DNA from: Lachnospiraceae bacterium UBA7202
GTDB lineage: Bacteria > Bacillota > Clostridia > Lachnospirales > Lachnospiraceae
Assembly (NCBI GenBank): GCA_002490705.1
Contig: DKUO01000047.1
Span: 1 to 30,496 of the forward strand
DNA: 30,496 nucleotides
Reading direction: 5' to 3'
Part shown: positions 16,663 to 24,790 of the stretch, piece after piece
Layout of the letters: each line of letters opens with the position of its first letter
Position numbering within the stretch: position 1 is the first letter of the stretch
The notes under the pieces: generated by a model
What the model saw: the letters and a program-made list of their open reading frames with translations, nothing else
Databases searched by the model: none
What the model was told of the DNA's origin: nothing
Made by a program: the position numbers and the translations under genes

Positions 16663-16963
16663 ATTCCATAACTCCGGCAACTCCCTGCGCCATAAAGATG
16701 CGTTGTGCTTCTGCGCTTGCCTTCCTTTTATTTACATCAGACAAATTATTATACTCGTGCATAATTTCTTCTGATTTTTGGGAAAATTTTATCCAAAACT
16801 TTATGTATTCTGTCATTTCCTGTATTTGATCATTCATAAACCTTAATCTCTCCTCATTACACATAACATAAGACAATATATTTTCTAATTCAGCAAATAC
16901 CTTTACCGAACATGTTTTTTCTATCGTATTATATTTTTTATAAAACCGCAAGGGATTTCCCAA
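16640..16963 (-). CDS. 107-aa helical protein, first gene of the cassette, unknown
   Basis: The protein appears mostly helical and is rich in Glu, Lys and Asn (for example MNDQIQEMTEYIKFWIKFSQ). It uses a TTG start at 16963 with AGGGAG 7 nt upstream, and an in-frame TGA just before that ribosome site fixes the N-terminal limit. No domain is recognised. The gene begins only 37 bp after the terminator of the lipoprotein gene and no good promoter is visible there, so the cassette may depend on read-through or on a promoter I cannot see. Confidence 0.6.
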   Translation of the reverse strand: MGNPLRFYKKYNTIEKTCSVKVFAELENILSYVMCNEERLRFMNDQIQEMTEYIKFWIKFSQKSEEIMHEYNNLSDVNKRKASAEAQRIFMAQGVAGVMEYGRNMVL

Positions 16964-16999
16964 AAGTAAACTCCCTCAATCTATCACACAAATAACACA

Positions 17000-17020
17000 G
17001 CGCCCTGTTTGCAAGGGCGC
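17000..17020 (-). terminator. Intrinsic terminator after the lipoprotein gene
   Basis: GCGCCCT/AGGGCGC stem with a 7-nt loop, followed on the minus strand by the T-rich TGTGTTATTTGT. An outer CTATCA/TGATAG pair (16981-16986, 17025-17030) brackets it. Confidence 0.65.
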
Positions 17021-17045
17021 CGTTTGATAGTTATGTAATATTTTA

Positions 17046-19562
17046 TTATTTAAATAATGACGAGAAAAAGTTTCGGATTGGGTGGGCATTCTGAGTCATT
17101 GAAAATGTTGCCGTTTCTACATTTTCCGAATTTGTTGGCGTCGGATCAACCGATAGCTTCGGAATGGTTTCTTTTTCCCTATATTGGCAGACATGACATT
17201 CTCTATGCTTTGTCCCCTCCTCGGTCTCTGTCGCTGCTTTGTCTATTACCCAATCTCCAAATTCGTGGTCGCCCTTTTCGGCCTCATCGCCACAGATACA
17301 GACCTTCCAATGCTGGGTATTGTCATGCTGCCATTCCCCATACTCGTGGCTGTGGTCTCCTTCCGTCGCCGGTGCAATCTCGTACCTGCACTCCGTACAA
17401 ATCTGGGGTGTCGTCTCCGTTGCCTCCGCTCCCGGTATGTGTTCCTCAGGTTTATCATGCGCATCGCAGTTTTTACATTTATGGGCGTGTCCATCCTCCC
17501 CTATGTAGCCCCATGCGGTCTCATCATAGTCATGTCCTGTCTTAGAGATTACTACACTGTTCGTATCCGTAATCTCCTGTGTCCCTGCCTCATCCGAGAA
17601 GTACTTCCCACAGCCGTCGTCTCCGTCACAGATATAATATGCTTCATTTCCGTCCTCCGTGCAGGTGGCGGGTTGCGCGGGTATCTGGATCAAGTTATGG
17701 GTGTGGGAATCCGCCTTCTGTTTAATCGTAATTCTAACGGGAATAGTCTCCTCTCTATACCCACTCCTACTTATAGTAATCGACGCCGTTGCCTCATAAT
17801 CTCCACTCGCCATCGCGACTACATCTTTCAAACTTTCATTTTCGCTCTTAAAATAAAATTCGTAGCTCCCGATTTCCTGAGTTCCAACTACTTTTTGTAC
17901 CGCATCTTTTACAGACTTAATTATCTTATCCTTTCCTAAACTCCAAAGATTTCCCAAATTGCTTGCAGAATGAACATAAACATCATCTGCATTTGCATCT
18001 GATCCATTCGTCAAAACGCAGCTTGCCTGCGCTACCGCACTGATCACATTCGTAGAAATTCTTGTATTGGTATTTGTATTATTATTATTTGTCGACGAAG
18101 AAGACTCCTCCTTCTTTATCATAAAGTAAAGCGTCTCGTCCTTCTGGTACTCCTCCAAATCAGGCTCAAAAGTTTTCGTCTCATAACCATCCATACTTAA
18201 AGTAAATTGATAAGTATGCGAATCCTTGCTCTTAGAAAAGCTGCAGGGCGAAGTTTTTTTCTTAGGATAGCCGCTAAGAACCTTCTTATTGGAGTCCTTT
18301 ACCTCCAGCTGTACCGTTACCCCCTGCAATTCCGCACCGGTAGTCCAATCTTTCACATGAATCTCTACCGTACCGTTCTTGGAACTTCTCAGCGCATTAT
18401 CGCTGACAGACTCCGGCTTCGTCGTTTCAATCACATCGACACTGTTATCTTCTTCCGGCTCTTCACTGTCCTTCCAGGGATCACGCGTGATAGAATTTCC
18501 GCTGACAGAATCGTCTTCCTTACGGGTTTCCTCTAACTTAAAGGAAATCGTCGCATATTCCGATCCGACCTGAATGTGTTTTGTCAGCGTATCATAACCG
18601 CTCGCCGACGCCTCCACACGGTGAATGCCGTAGGACAGCTCCACCACCTTGCTGATATCCACCGGCTTCCCATCCACGCTGACGGTTGCATTCTCCGGCG
18701 TAACACTGAAAAGAATTTTTCCCGTTGCGTCTTCCGGGATTTCGATATCATCTACATCCAGCACAACCTCTTTATCCCGCTCTATCGTAACATCCTTTAC
18801 ACAACCGATTCCGTTGTTATTAAGTACTACCTGATAGGTTCCCTCCGGCACTACTAAAAGCATGTCCTCCGTAATCTGGCGGATCGTGTTGTTTCCCACC
18901 TCGATCCAACCGCCGAGAAGCGGCTGCTCATTTTTTAAACTCAAATAGCCGTGGCCTTTGTCCACGTTAATACTGTAAATCTTATGCTCTATCCCAGAAA
19001 TGGTAACCACATCCTGAGATACCACTTCCGCCTTATCCACACGCCGTCCTTCCGATAAAACTACCACACTCTCCGGCAGGGAATAGGATTGTGATCCAAT
19101 GCTGGCCGTTCTGTTCGCGCCTGCCAGATCATAATTGTAAACATCATCATACACCCAGGCGTCCGGGGACAGCTTAATGCTGGCCAGCTTTTTCTTACCC
19201 TTAAGGAAGGTAACGTCAACCACATCCCCCGGCTCAATCTGAGAAATCGTCATAGGCCCGTCATGCTTATCCTTCACATAGGTTGTCCCGTCATAATAGA
19301 GGGTGTACTGCTTCCCTGTCTCCATATTGATGAAAGTCACAGCCTTATTTGCCTCGTCCGTGGAAAGCACTACCGCCGTATCTGCAGAATCATAGCTGCC
19401 CACTGTGGACATGGTAAAGCCCGTGTCAACCACATCTGCGCCTTCAGTCTTATTCTTAGCCGAGCTTATGCTGCTCGCCTCCGAAGTACAACCTGTTAAA
19501 AAAAGCACTGACATGGTTAACACAATGACCGCTTCTGAAATTCTTCTGTGCATTTTAATCAT
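17046..19562 (-). CDS. Large exported lipoprotein with PEGA domains and Cys/His repeats
   Basis: The 838-aa protein has a signal peptide with lipobox FLTGC (Cys at about 25), so it should be anchored outside the membrane. Two PEGA-like beta domains follow (about 200-275 and 280-345; the second contains VTPENATVSVDGKPV). A carboxypeptidase-regulatory-like domain comes next (from about 395, GTVEIHVKDWTTGAELQGV), then an Asn/Thr linker. The C-terminal 200 residues are repeats common in Firmicute surface proteins, with HTHNLIQIPAQPATCTEDGN and Cys pairs such as CKNC, CTEC, CICG and CHVC, perhaps metal binding. No LPXTG is seen. It follows the cotS-like gene by 47 bp. The role is unknown; surface or spore-envelope binding is plausible. 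Confidence 0.8.
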   Translation of the reverse strand: MIKMHRRISEAVIVLTMSVLFLTGCTSEASSISSAKNKTEGADVVDTGFTMSTVGSYDSADTAVVLSTDEANKAVTFINMETGKQYTLYYDGTTYVKDKHDGPMTISQIEPGDVVDVTFLKGKKKLASIKLSPDAWVYDDVYNYDLAGANRTASIGSQSYSLPESVVVLSEGRRVDKAEVVSQDVVTISGIEHKIYSINVDKGHGYLSLKNEQPLLGGWIEVGNNTIRQITEDMLLVVPEGTYQVVLNNNGIGCVKDVTIERDKEVVLDVDDIEIPEDATGKILFSVTPENATVSVDGKPVDISKVVELSYGIHRVEASASGYDTLTKHIQVGSEYATISFKLEETRKEDDSVSGNSITRDPWKDSEEPEEDNSVDVIETTKPESVSDNALRSSKNGTVEIHVKDWTTGAELQGVTVQLEVKDSNKKVLSGYPKKKTSPCSFSKSKDSHTYQFTLSMDGYETKTFEPDLEEYQKDETLYFMIKKEESSSSTNNNNTNTNTRISTNVISAVAQASCVLTNGSDANADDVYVHSASNLGNLWSLGKDKIIKSVKDAVQKVVGTQEIGSYEFYFKSENESLKDVVAMASGDYEATASITISRSGYREETIPVRITIKQKADSHTHNLIQIPAQPATCTEDGNEAYYICDGDDGCGKYFSDEAGTQEITDTNSVVISKTGHDYDETAWGYIGEDGHAHKCKNCDAHDKPEEHIPGAEATETTPQICTECRYEIAPATEGDHSHEYGEWQHDNTQHWKVCICGDEAEKGDHEFGDWVIDKAATETEEGTKHRECHVCQYREKETIPKLSVDPTPTNSENVETATFSMTQNAHPIRNFFSSLFK

Positions 19563-19609
19563 TCTTTCTCCATTCTGGAGTTTGTCTTTTCAAACAAGCC
19601 CCATTCCCT

Positions 19610-20596
19610 TTACACGCCGCAGGACGGAAACACACTTTTCAAAAAGAGCTGTTTCTCTCCCTCCTGCGCAAATAGCTTCTCTATCTTTTCCATATTTCGT
19701 CCGGGTATCCAAGCCTTCCCGCTATTATAATAGAAATTTACAATCTTCCAAAATTTTTCCGGATAGGCAAAGCGGAAATATAACTGCCGGTAATCCCGGT
19801 CGCTTAACGGTTTGATTTCATTATACCCCGTAAGCAGCATATCTCCAAGCGTCTGCGACCAGTTATTTTTTTCCAGGAGCTTACGCATAAACAAATACAG
19901 ATCCCTGACCGGATAATCCCTGATACACTTTTCAAAGTTGATAAGCATACTGCCCTTTTCGGTCTGTATGATATTATGGTACTGGTAGTCGCCATGACAT
20001 ACAACAGAGGGCGCGGAAGAATCCTCCCCATAGGCATAATAACTCAATTCCCCTGTAATTTGCAAGGCAATATCCATAAAATAGTCATAATGTTTCATTA
20101 AATAGATCTCAAAATCCGTTTTCTGACTTTTTTCCCTTAAAAATTTCCGTACCTTTTTCAATTCACGATTGTGCTTTTCATACTCCTTTTCCACATGAAA
20201 AACAGGCTGTTCCTTCAAAATATCATTGCCTGAAAAATCGCAGACTGCATGAAGACGTGCAAGCGTCTCCACCGCCCGACGGCATTCCTGCGTATCCCGG
20301 TGGTCGCACTCTCTTCCCTCACAGTAGGTTTTTACAATATAGGCCGTCCTATCCTGATCGCGGACAATCAGTTCATCCTCCTTGGTCCGGAGGAGCGTTT
20401 CTGCATAAACCACCCCGCTTTCGCGGATATGATTAAGCAGATATTCCTGAAAGCGGATTTTCTCCACCGGGCCTCCGTATTCCTTTATGATGAGCAGACC
20501 CCGATCCGATTCACAAAGAATCGCCCCACGGCCTTTCCAAGTACGGCGCACCTCTACCTCATACTGTTCCAGCAAACTGACAGCTCTGTCGTTCAC
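19610..20596 (-). CDS. CotS-family spore coat protein (kinase-fold, likely pseudokinase)
   Basis: The CotS/YutH family has an aminoglycoside-phosphotransferase-like fold and includes spore coat proteins. This 328-aa protein keeps the loop HGDYQYHN (201-208), but where active kinases have an I-D-F metal motif it reads LINFEK (218-223), with Asn at 220 instead of Asp. This suggests a structural role, and Asn here may be usual in the family. The GTG start has AGGGGG 7 nt upstream, and that ribosome site lies in the 3' arm of a hairpin (20605-20647). It lies between cca and the lipoprotein gene. Confidence 0.85.
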   Translation of the reverse strand: MNDRAVSLLEQYEVEVRRTWKGRGAILCESDRGLLIIKEYGGPVEKIRFQEYLLNHIRESGVVYAETLLRTKEDELIVRDQDRTAYIVKTYCEGRECDHRDTQECRRAVETLARLHAVCDFSGNDILKEQPVFHVEKEYEKHNRELKKVRKFLREKSQKTDFEIYLMKHYDYFMDIALQITGELSYYAYGEDSSAPSVVCHGDYQYHNIIQTEKGSMLINFEKCIRDYPVRDLYLFMRKLLEKNNWSQTLGDMLLTGYNEIKPLSDRDYRQLYFRFAYPEKFWKIVNFYYNSGKAWIPGRNMEKIEKLFAQEGEKQLFLKSVFPSCGV

Positions 20597-20604
20597 GAAA
20601 ATAC

Positions 20605-20647
20605 CCCCTGCCTGACTCTGACTGTTACATCTTATGAACAGCAGGGG
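20605..20647 (-). promoter_or_regulatory. Hairpin covering the ribosome site of the CotS-like gene
   Basis: CCCCTGC just after the cca stop can pair with GCAGGGG in the ribosome site of the next gene (7 GC-rich bp, 29-nt loop). Pairing would hide the Shine-Dalgarno sequence; it may couple or damp translation. Confidence 0.4.
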
Positions 20648-20654
20648 CTTTTCA

Positions 20655-21980
20655 TTACAATTCTTTGGATAACTTGAGAAGAATTTCTCTTGTGTTTAAG
20701 CCGGGATCCTCCAACACTTTGTCCAAAAGTGCGGCCAGCGTTTCGCCGATCTGTCTGCCGGGGGACATTCCTTCCGCAATCAGGTCGCTCCCCGAAATTG
20801 CCAAATCCTTTAAGGTAACCGCATCCCTGCGGTTTAAAATTTCCTGATAAAGTTTTTCTATGTAGGCCACCTTTTCCAGCTTTTCTTCCCGCATATAATT
20901 GCTCTGGGCCTCGATATCCGCGCGCCGCACCTCAAAAATCATAGGAAAAATATCTTCCCCGATCCGGTTGACGGCCCGCCTGACGCCGGCCTCAGTGGGC
21001 GCAATGTCGTAATCGTGGTACAGCACCAGTTTGGTCACCTTGTCGGTGGTATCATTGTCAAACTTTAAACGCCGCATAACTTTTCGGGTAATCTTTTCCC
21101 CCTCAAAAGGATGCTTTTTATTATGGGTTGTCCCGTCCGCATCGACGGTCAATGTCTGGGGCTTGCCGATATCATGGAAAAGCATACCCAGCCGCAAAAC
21201 CTTATCAGGTTTTACCCCCAGCATGGAATGTAAAATATGTTCTCCCACATTATAGCAGTGATGTTTATGTCTCTGGGGCGTCTCCATACACAGGTCAAAT
21301 TCCGGCAGAATCTGCGCCGTAATACCAAGCTCATACGCTTTCCGCAGATAATCCGGGTGAGGCGAGGTCGCCAACTTGACCAATTCCACCTGAATCCGCT
21401 CCGCGCTGATCTTCTGCAAATTCACAGCCATGGCCTTAATCGCCGCCCCGGTATCCTCGTCAATCCGATAACCGAGCTGGGCAGAGAAACGCACTGCCCG
21501 CAGCATACGCAGCGCATCCTCCTCAAACCTTTCCTCTGCGTTTCCCACGCAGCGGATCACCTGATCCTCTATGTCCTGCATTCCCCCATAAATGTCAACA
21601 AGACCGCTGCGCTCATTGTAAGCCATCGCATTGATGGTAAAATCACGGCGCCGCAGATCCTCCTTCAAACTTGCCGTAAAGGTTACCTCACTGGGATGCC
21701 TGCCGTCCTCATAAACGCCGTCAATACGATAAGTCGTCACTTCAAAGCCTTCTCCTCCCAAGAGCACGGTCACGGTTCCGTGTTTGATCCCCGTATCCAC
21801 TGTTCTTGGGAAGAGGTTTTTGCATTCTTCCGGCTTTGCCGAAGTGGTGATATCCCAATCATCCGGCGTCCTGCCTAAAACGGAATCCCGGACACAGCCG
21901 CCCACCGCGTACGCCTCATAGCCCGCCTTTTCCAGAGTATCTATGATATTTTGCACTTTATCTGGCAGCTGTATCTTCAA
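20655..21980 (-). CDS. cca: CCA tRNA nucleotidyltransferase with HD domain
   Basis: This class II enzyme adds or repairs the CCA end of tRNAs, a needed function here since the local tRNA-Pro gene lacks an encoded CCA. Motifs: GGCVRD (27-32), the DDWD metal site (40-43), the RRRDFTINAMAYN block, and a C-terminal HD phosphohydrolase domain (HDIGK, metal pair at 269-270). The chosen TTG start at 21980 has GGAGG exactly 6 nt upstream and gives the family-typical N-terminus (M)KIQLPDKVQNIID, 441 aa. An ATG at 22004 would add eight residues but lacks a ribosome site. It follows the 78-aa gene by 43 bp. Confidence 0.92.
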   Translation of the reverse strand: MKIQLPDKVQNIIDTLEKAGYEAYAVGGCVRDSVLGRTPDDWDITTSAKPEECKNLFPRTVDTGIKHGTVTVLLGGEGFEVTTYRIDGVYEDGRHPSEVTFTASLKEDLRRRDFTINAMAYNERSGLVDIYGGMQDIEDQVIRCVGNAEERFEEDALRMLRAVRFSAQLGYRIDEDTGAAIKAMAVNLQKISAERIQVELVKLATSPHPDYLRKAYELGITAQILPEFDLCMETPQRHKHHCYNVGEHILHSMLGVKPDKVLRLGMLFHDIGKPQTLTVDADGTTHNKKHPFEGEKITRKVMRRLKFDNDTTDKVTKLVLYHDYDIAPTEAGVRRAVNRIGEDIFPMIFEVRRADIEAQSNYMREEKLEKVAYIEKLYQEILNRRDAVTLKDLAISGSDLIAEGMSPGRQIGETLAALLDKVLEDPGLNTREILLKLSKEL

Positions 21981-22023
21981 GGGTGTCCTCCATACAATCC
22001 CCATTTGCCATTACGGCCACGGT

Positions 22024-22260
22024 CTATCCGATGCTGGGGCCTTTAAAAACCTGATTTACATCTTCAAGGTGAAGATCCGGTTCTTCATCCTCGGCGAGAG
22101 AGCTCACCAGACTGTCCATCTCCTTTTTGGACATCACGCCGCGGCTTCTCTCCACAAACTCCTTTTTCTCTTCATCGGTCATATCCACAAAACGGTCCAT
22201 GGCCGCCCGGTTGGTTGCAAATGCCAGCCCAAGGCCGACAGGTAACGTATTATAATCCAT
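22024..22260 (-). CDS. Conserved-looking small 78-aa protein, unknown function
   Basis: From the ATG at 22260 (AAAGGGATG just upstream) the protein is 78 aa: MDYNTLPVGLGLAFATNRAA, then an acidic helical stretch with DMTDEEKKEFVERSR, and an end of FKGPSIG. No family assignment. The longer in-frame start at 22332 would overlap a sigma-G-like promoter and looks non-coding. It heads the run 78-aa gene, cca, cotS-like, lipoprotein. If the promoter is right, it is made in the forespore. Confidence 0.7.
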   Translation of the reverse strand: MDYNTLPVGLGLAFATNRAAMDRFVDMTDEEKKEFVERSRGVMSKKEMDSLVSSLAEDEEPDLHLEDVNQVFKGPSIG

Positions 22261-22322
22261 TTTTTCATCCCTTTCCTGCATTTTCAGACAGGCTCTGCCC
22301 ACAGCAAAACCTGTTCTGTATC

Positions 22323-22352
22323 TAGCATGCACGAGGGAATAAAAAAATATTC
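22323..22352 (-). promoter_or_regulatory. Sigma-G-like promoter candidate upstream of the 78-aa gene
   Basis: GAATA, 18-nt spacer, CATGCTA on the minus strand; this fits the Bacillus sigma-G pattern (GHATR, 17-18 nt, CATNHTA). The spacer contains a T run that may also be the weak end of the GH3 transcript. Confidence 0.4.
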
Positions 22353-22381
22353 GGTCATTCTCCGCGTGAGTTTTACACGTA

Positions 22382-24619
22382 TTATGATAATGTGGCTATC
22401 CCGCGCAGGCGGATATCTTCACTGGATGCACCCACCAGAATCTCATAGTCTCCCGCATCTGCAATAAATTTGTGCAGTTGTTCGTCAAAATACGCGAAAT
22501 CCTTCTGTTTCAAAGTCAGGCTCACCTTCTTAGAGCGTCCCGCGCCAAGGGACACCTTTGCAAATGCCTTTAACTCCTTATCCGGCCGGTCTGTCTTTGC
22601 GGCAATGGGCGCAATATAGATCTGCACCGTCTCCGCTCCCGCACATTTCCCGATATTTTTGACCAAAAAAGTCAACTTGACGTTTTTGCCTTTTTCCGCC
22701 TTTAAGGTAAGTCCGCTGTAATCAAAATTCGTATAGGACAATCCATGCCCGAAGCAGAAAGCAGGCGCGATCCGCTGTCTGTCGAAGTAGCGGTAGCCAC
22801 AGTACAGTCCCTCCTCCAGCGAAACCTTTCCCCAAAGGCCGAACTGTCCGTTCTTTGCCGTCACGCAGTCTTCATATTTTGCTGGAAATGTCTCCGCCAG
22901 CTTACCGGAAGGATTCACCTTGCCGAAAATAATCTCTGCAAAGGCATTTCCTGTTTCCATGCCCGCATAATAGCTCCACAGAATCGCCCGGGCCTGATCC
23001 CGCCAGGGCATTTCCACGGGAGATCCCCCCACGAAAGTCAGTATCATATCTTTTCTGACCTTCAACAGTTCTTCTATTAAAATATCCTGCTCATAGGGAA
23101 GCTTCATGTCGGAACGGTCATAGCCCTCACACTCGATCACATGATTCATGCCTCCCACGAAGATAACGGCGTCCGCATCCTTTGCGGCTTCGATGGCTTC
23201 TGCAAAGAGCTTCTCGTTTTTCTGATGAACCTCCGCTTTTTCTTTCTCCATCTTAGCCAGGCGTTCCTCTTCACCCTGCCGGTGCCTCTCGTGTTCTCCG
23301 TCCTCATCCATTCGGACAGCCTGTCCCACTGCCAGCCCTTCCTCCTCGTCTACGCTGGTGGCCTGCCAGTTTTCCTCGGTCTGTATCTCCTCCGGCACAT
23401 AATACCCTTTCACATATTTGACTTCGGTATTACCGCCCAGATACATCTTAAGTCCCGCCAGCGGGCAAATCTCGTACAGCGCCTTGATCTCCGCACTGCC
23501 GCCGCCGTTTGAATGAACCTTAGCTGCGTTTGCGCCGATCACTACCAGTTTCTTTATCTTCTTGGCGTCCAGAGGCAGCGCCTGCTTTTCATTCTTTAAC
23601 AAAATCATGGATTCTCGTGCCGTCTTAAGAATCATTTCCCGATGCTTCGGCGCATTGTAAGCGCCGGCTTTTCGCTCACCCTTCTTCGGTCCGATCATCT
23701 TCAAGCGGTACATCAGGCGCAAGAGATTTTTCACCTTTGCATCCACCATCTCCTCGGACACCTCACCCTTCTGTATCAATTCTTTCAGGGGATTCGCCAG
23801 TTTATACTCATCAAAATCAGGAAAAACGGACATTTCCAGATCCAAAGAGCACTCCGCCGCTTCTTTCGTCTTATGTACGCCGCCCCAATCGCTGATCACC
23901 GCACCGTCAAAGCCCCACTCTTCCCGCAGTATCCCATCTAACAGTCTCCTGTTTTCACAGCAGTGGAAACCGTTTATTTTATTGTAGGCGCCCATGATCG
24001 AATAGGCTCCCGCCTCCTGCACCGCCGCCTTGAAAGCGGGCAGATACAGCTCGTAGAGCGTCCGTTCATCAATCTGCTCGTCCACCATCAACCGATCCGT
24101 CTCCTGCATGTTCGCCGCAAAATGCTTCACACAAGCAGCCACATCGTTTTCCTGTACGCCCTTCACAAAAGGCACAACAAGCGCCGCCGCAAGCTGCGGG
24201 TCTTCGGTCATATATTCAAAATTCCTGCCGCACCGGGGATCGCGCTTGATATTGATACCGGGCGCAAGAATCACATCCTTACCCCGCCCTCTGGCCTCCG
24301 CTCCCAATACATATCCCATATCGTGGGCAAGCTCTGTATTCCAGGTGGATGCGAGCGCGCTGTTGCTGGGCAGATAAGATACCATATCATCCTGATTTCC
24401 CGCAGGAATCCACCTGTCATCCATAAATTCCGCGCGCACCCCCATAGGCCCGTCCGAAGTCTCAATCGCCGGAATTCCCAGCCGCTCTACCGCACCGGAG
24501 CGAAAGAGGGAAGCCCCGTGAATCATGGTGATTTTTTCATCAAGAGTCAGCTTTTTCACCAATTTATCAATCTCTTTCTCCCGTTTCTTTTCATTGCTCT
24601 GGTCGCTCTTTTTCAGCAT
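22382..24619 (-). CDS. GH3 beta-glycosidase (beta-glucosidase/xylosidase type)
   Basis: GH3 enzymes release terminal beta-linked glucose, xylose or arabinose by a retaining mechanism. From the ATG at 24619 (GGGAGG 9 nt upstream) the protein is 745 aa with no signal peptide, so it is likely cytoplasmic. It has the N-terminal TIM barrel with KHFAAN and the nucleophile Asp244 in VISDWGGV, then the alpha/beta sandwich with the acid/base candidate Glu in ECEGYDR, and a C-terminal fibronectin-like domain (from about LSYTNFDYSG). A Glu/Lys-rich insertion with EHERHRQGEEERLAKMEKEK lies in the second domain. It follows the GH127 gene, suggesting joint breakdown of arabinose-decorated glycans. A terminator-like hairpin lies in its leader. 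Confidence 0.9.
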   Translation of the reverse strand: MLKKSDQSNEKKREKEIDKLVKKLTLDEKITMIHGASLFRSGAVERLGIPAIETSDGPMGVRAEFMDDRWIPAGNQDDMVSYLPSNSALASTWNTELAHDMGYVLGAEARGRGKDVILAPGINIKRDPRCGRNFEYMTEDPQLAAALVVPFVKGVQENDVAACVKHFAANMQETDRLMVDEQIDERTLYELYLPAFKAAVQEAGAYSIMGAYNKINGFHCCENRRLLDGILREEWGFDGAVISDWGGVHKTKEAAECSLDLEMSVFPDFDEYKLANPLKELIQKGEVSEEMVDAKVKNLLRLMYRLKMIGPKKGERKAGAYNAPKHREMILKTARESMILLKNEKQALPLDAKKIKKLVVIGANAAKVHSNGGGSAEIKALYEICPLAGLKMYLGGNTEVKYVKGYYVPEEIQTEENWQATSVDEEEGLAVGQAVRMDEDGEHERHRQGEEERLAKMEKEKAEVHQKNEKLFAEAIEAAKDADAVIFVGGMNHVIECEGYDRSDMKLPYEQDILIEELLKVRKDMILTFVGGSPVEMPWRDQARAILWSYYAGMETGNAFAEIIFGKVNPSGKLAETFPAKYEDCVTAKNGQFGLWGKVSLEEGLYCGYRYFDRQRIAPAFCFGHGLSYTNFDYSGLTLKAEKGKNVKLTFLVKNIGKCAGAETVQIYIAPIAAKTDRPDKELKAFAKVSLGAGRSKKVSLTLKQKDFAYFDEQLHKFIADAGDYEILVGASSEDIRLRGIATLS

Positions 24620-24655
24620 AGCTCTTACCCTCCCTGTTTTCTCTCTTTTCTCAAG

Positions 24656-24688
24656 AAAAAAGCGGCATGTCCATATGGACATACCGCT
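24656..24688 (-). terminator. Intrinsic terminator/attenuator hairpin in the GH3 leader
   Basis: A 28-nt near-palindrome (AGCGGTATGTCCAT/ATGGACATGCCGCT, one wobble pair) followed by TTTTTT on the minus strand. It lies between a promoter (24717-24745) and the GH3 start. It could end the GH127 transcript, act as an attenuator for GH3, or both. Confidence 0.7.
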
Positions 24689-24716
24689 CCTCCATTCGGA
24701 TCTCCATATGCAATTA

Positions 24717-24745
24717 AGTATAACGGCAAATCTTTCCGGATACAA
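24717..24745 (-). promoter_or_regulatory. Sigma-A-type promoter upstream of the GH3 leader
   Basis: TTGTAT, 17-nt spacer, TATACT on the minus strand; start expected near 24710. No promoter is visible between the hairpin and the gene, so this transcript must pass the terminator. Confidence 0.5.
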
Positions 24746-24790
24746 TTCCCTTTTTATACTTTATTTGGAGTAATTTTTCTATCTTTCCTA

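Noticed and set aside
17184..17939. Plus-strand 251-codon frame inside the lipoprotein gene
   Set aside because: It is the antisense shadow of the lipoprotein, whose domain content is clear on the minus strand.
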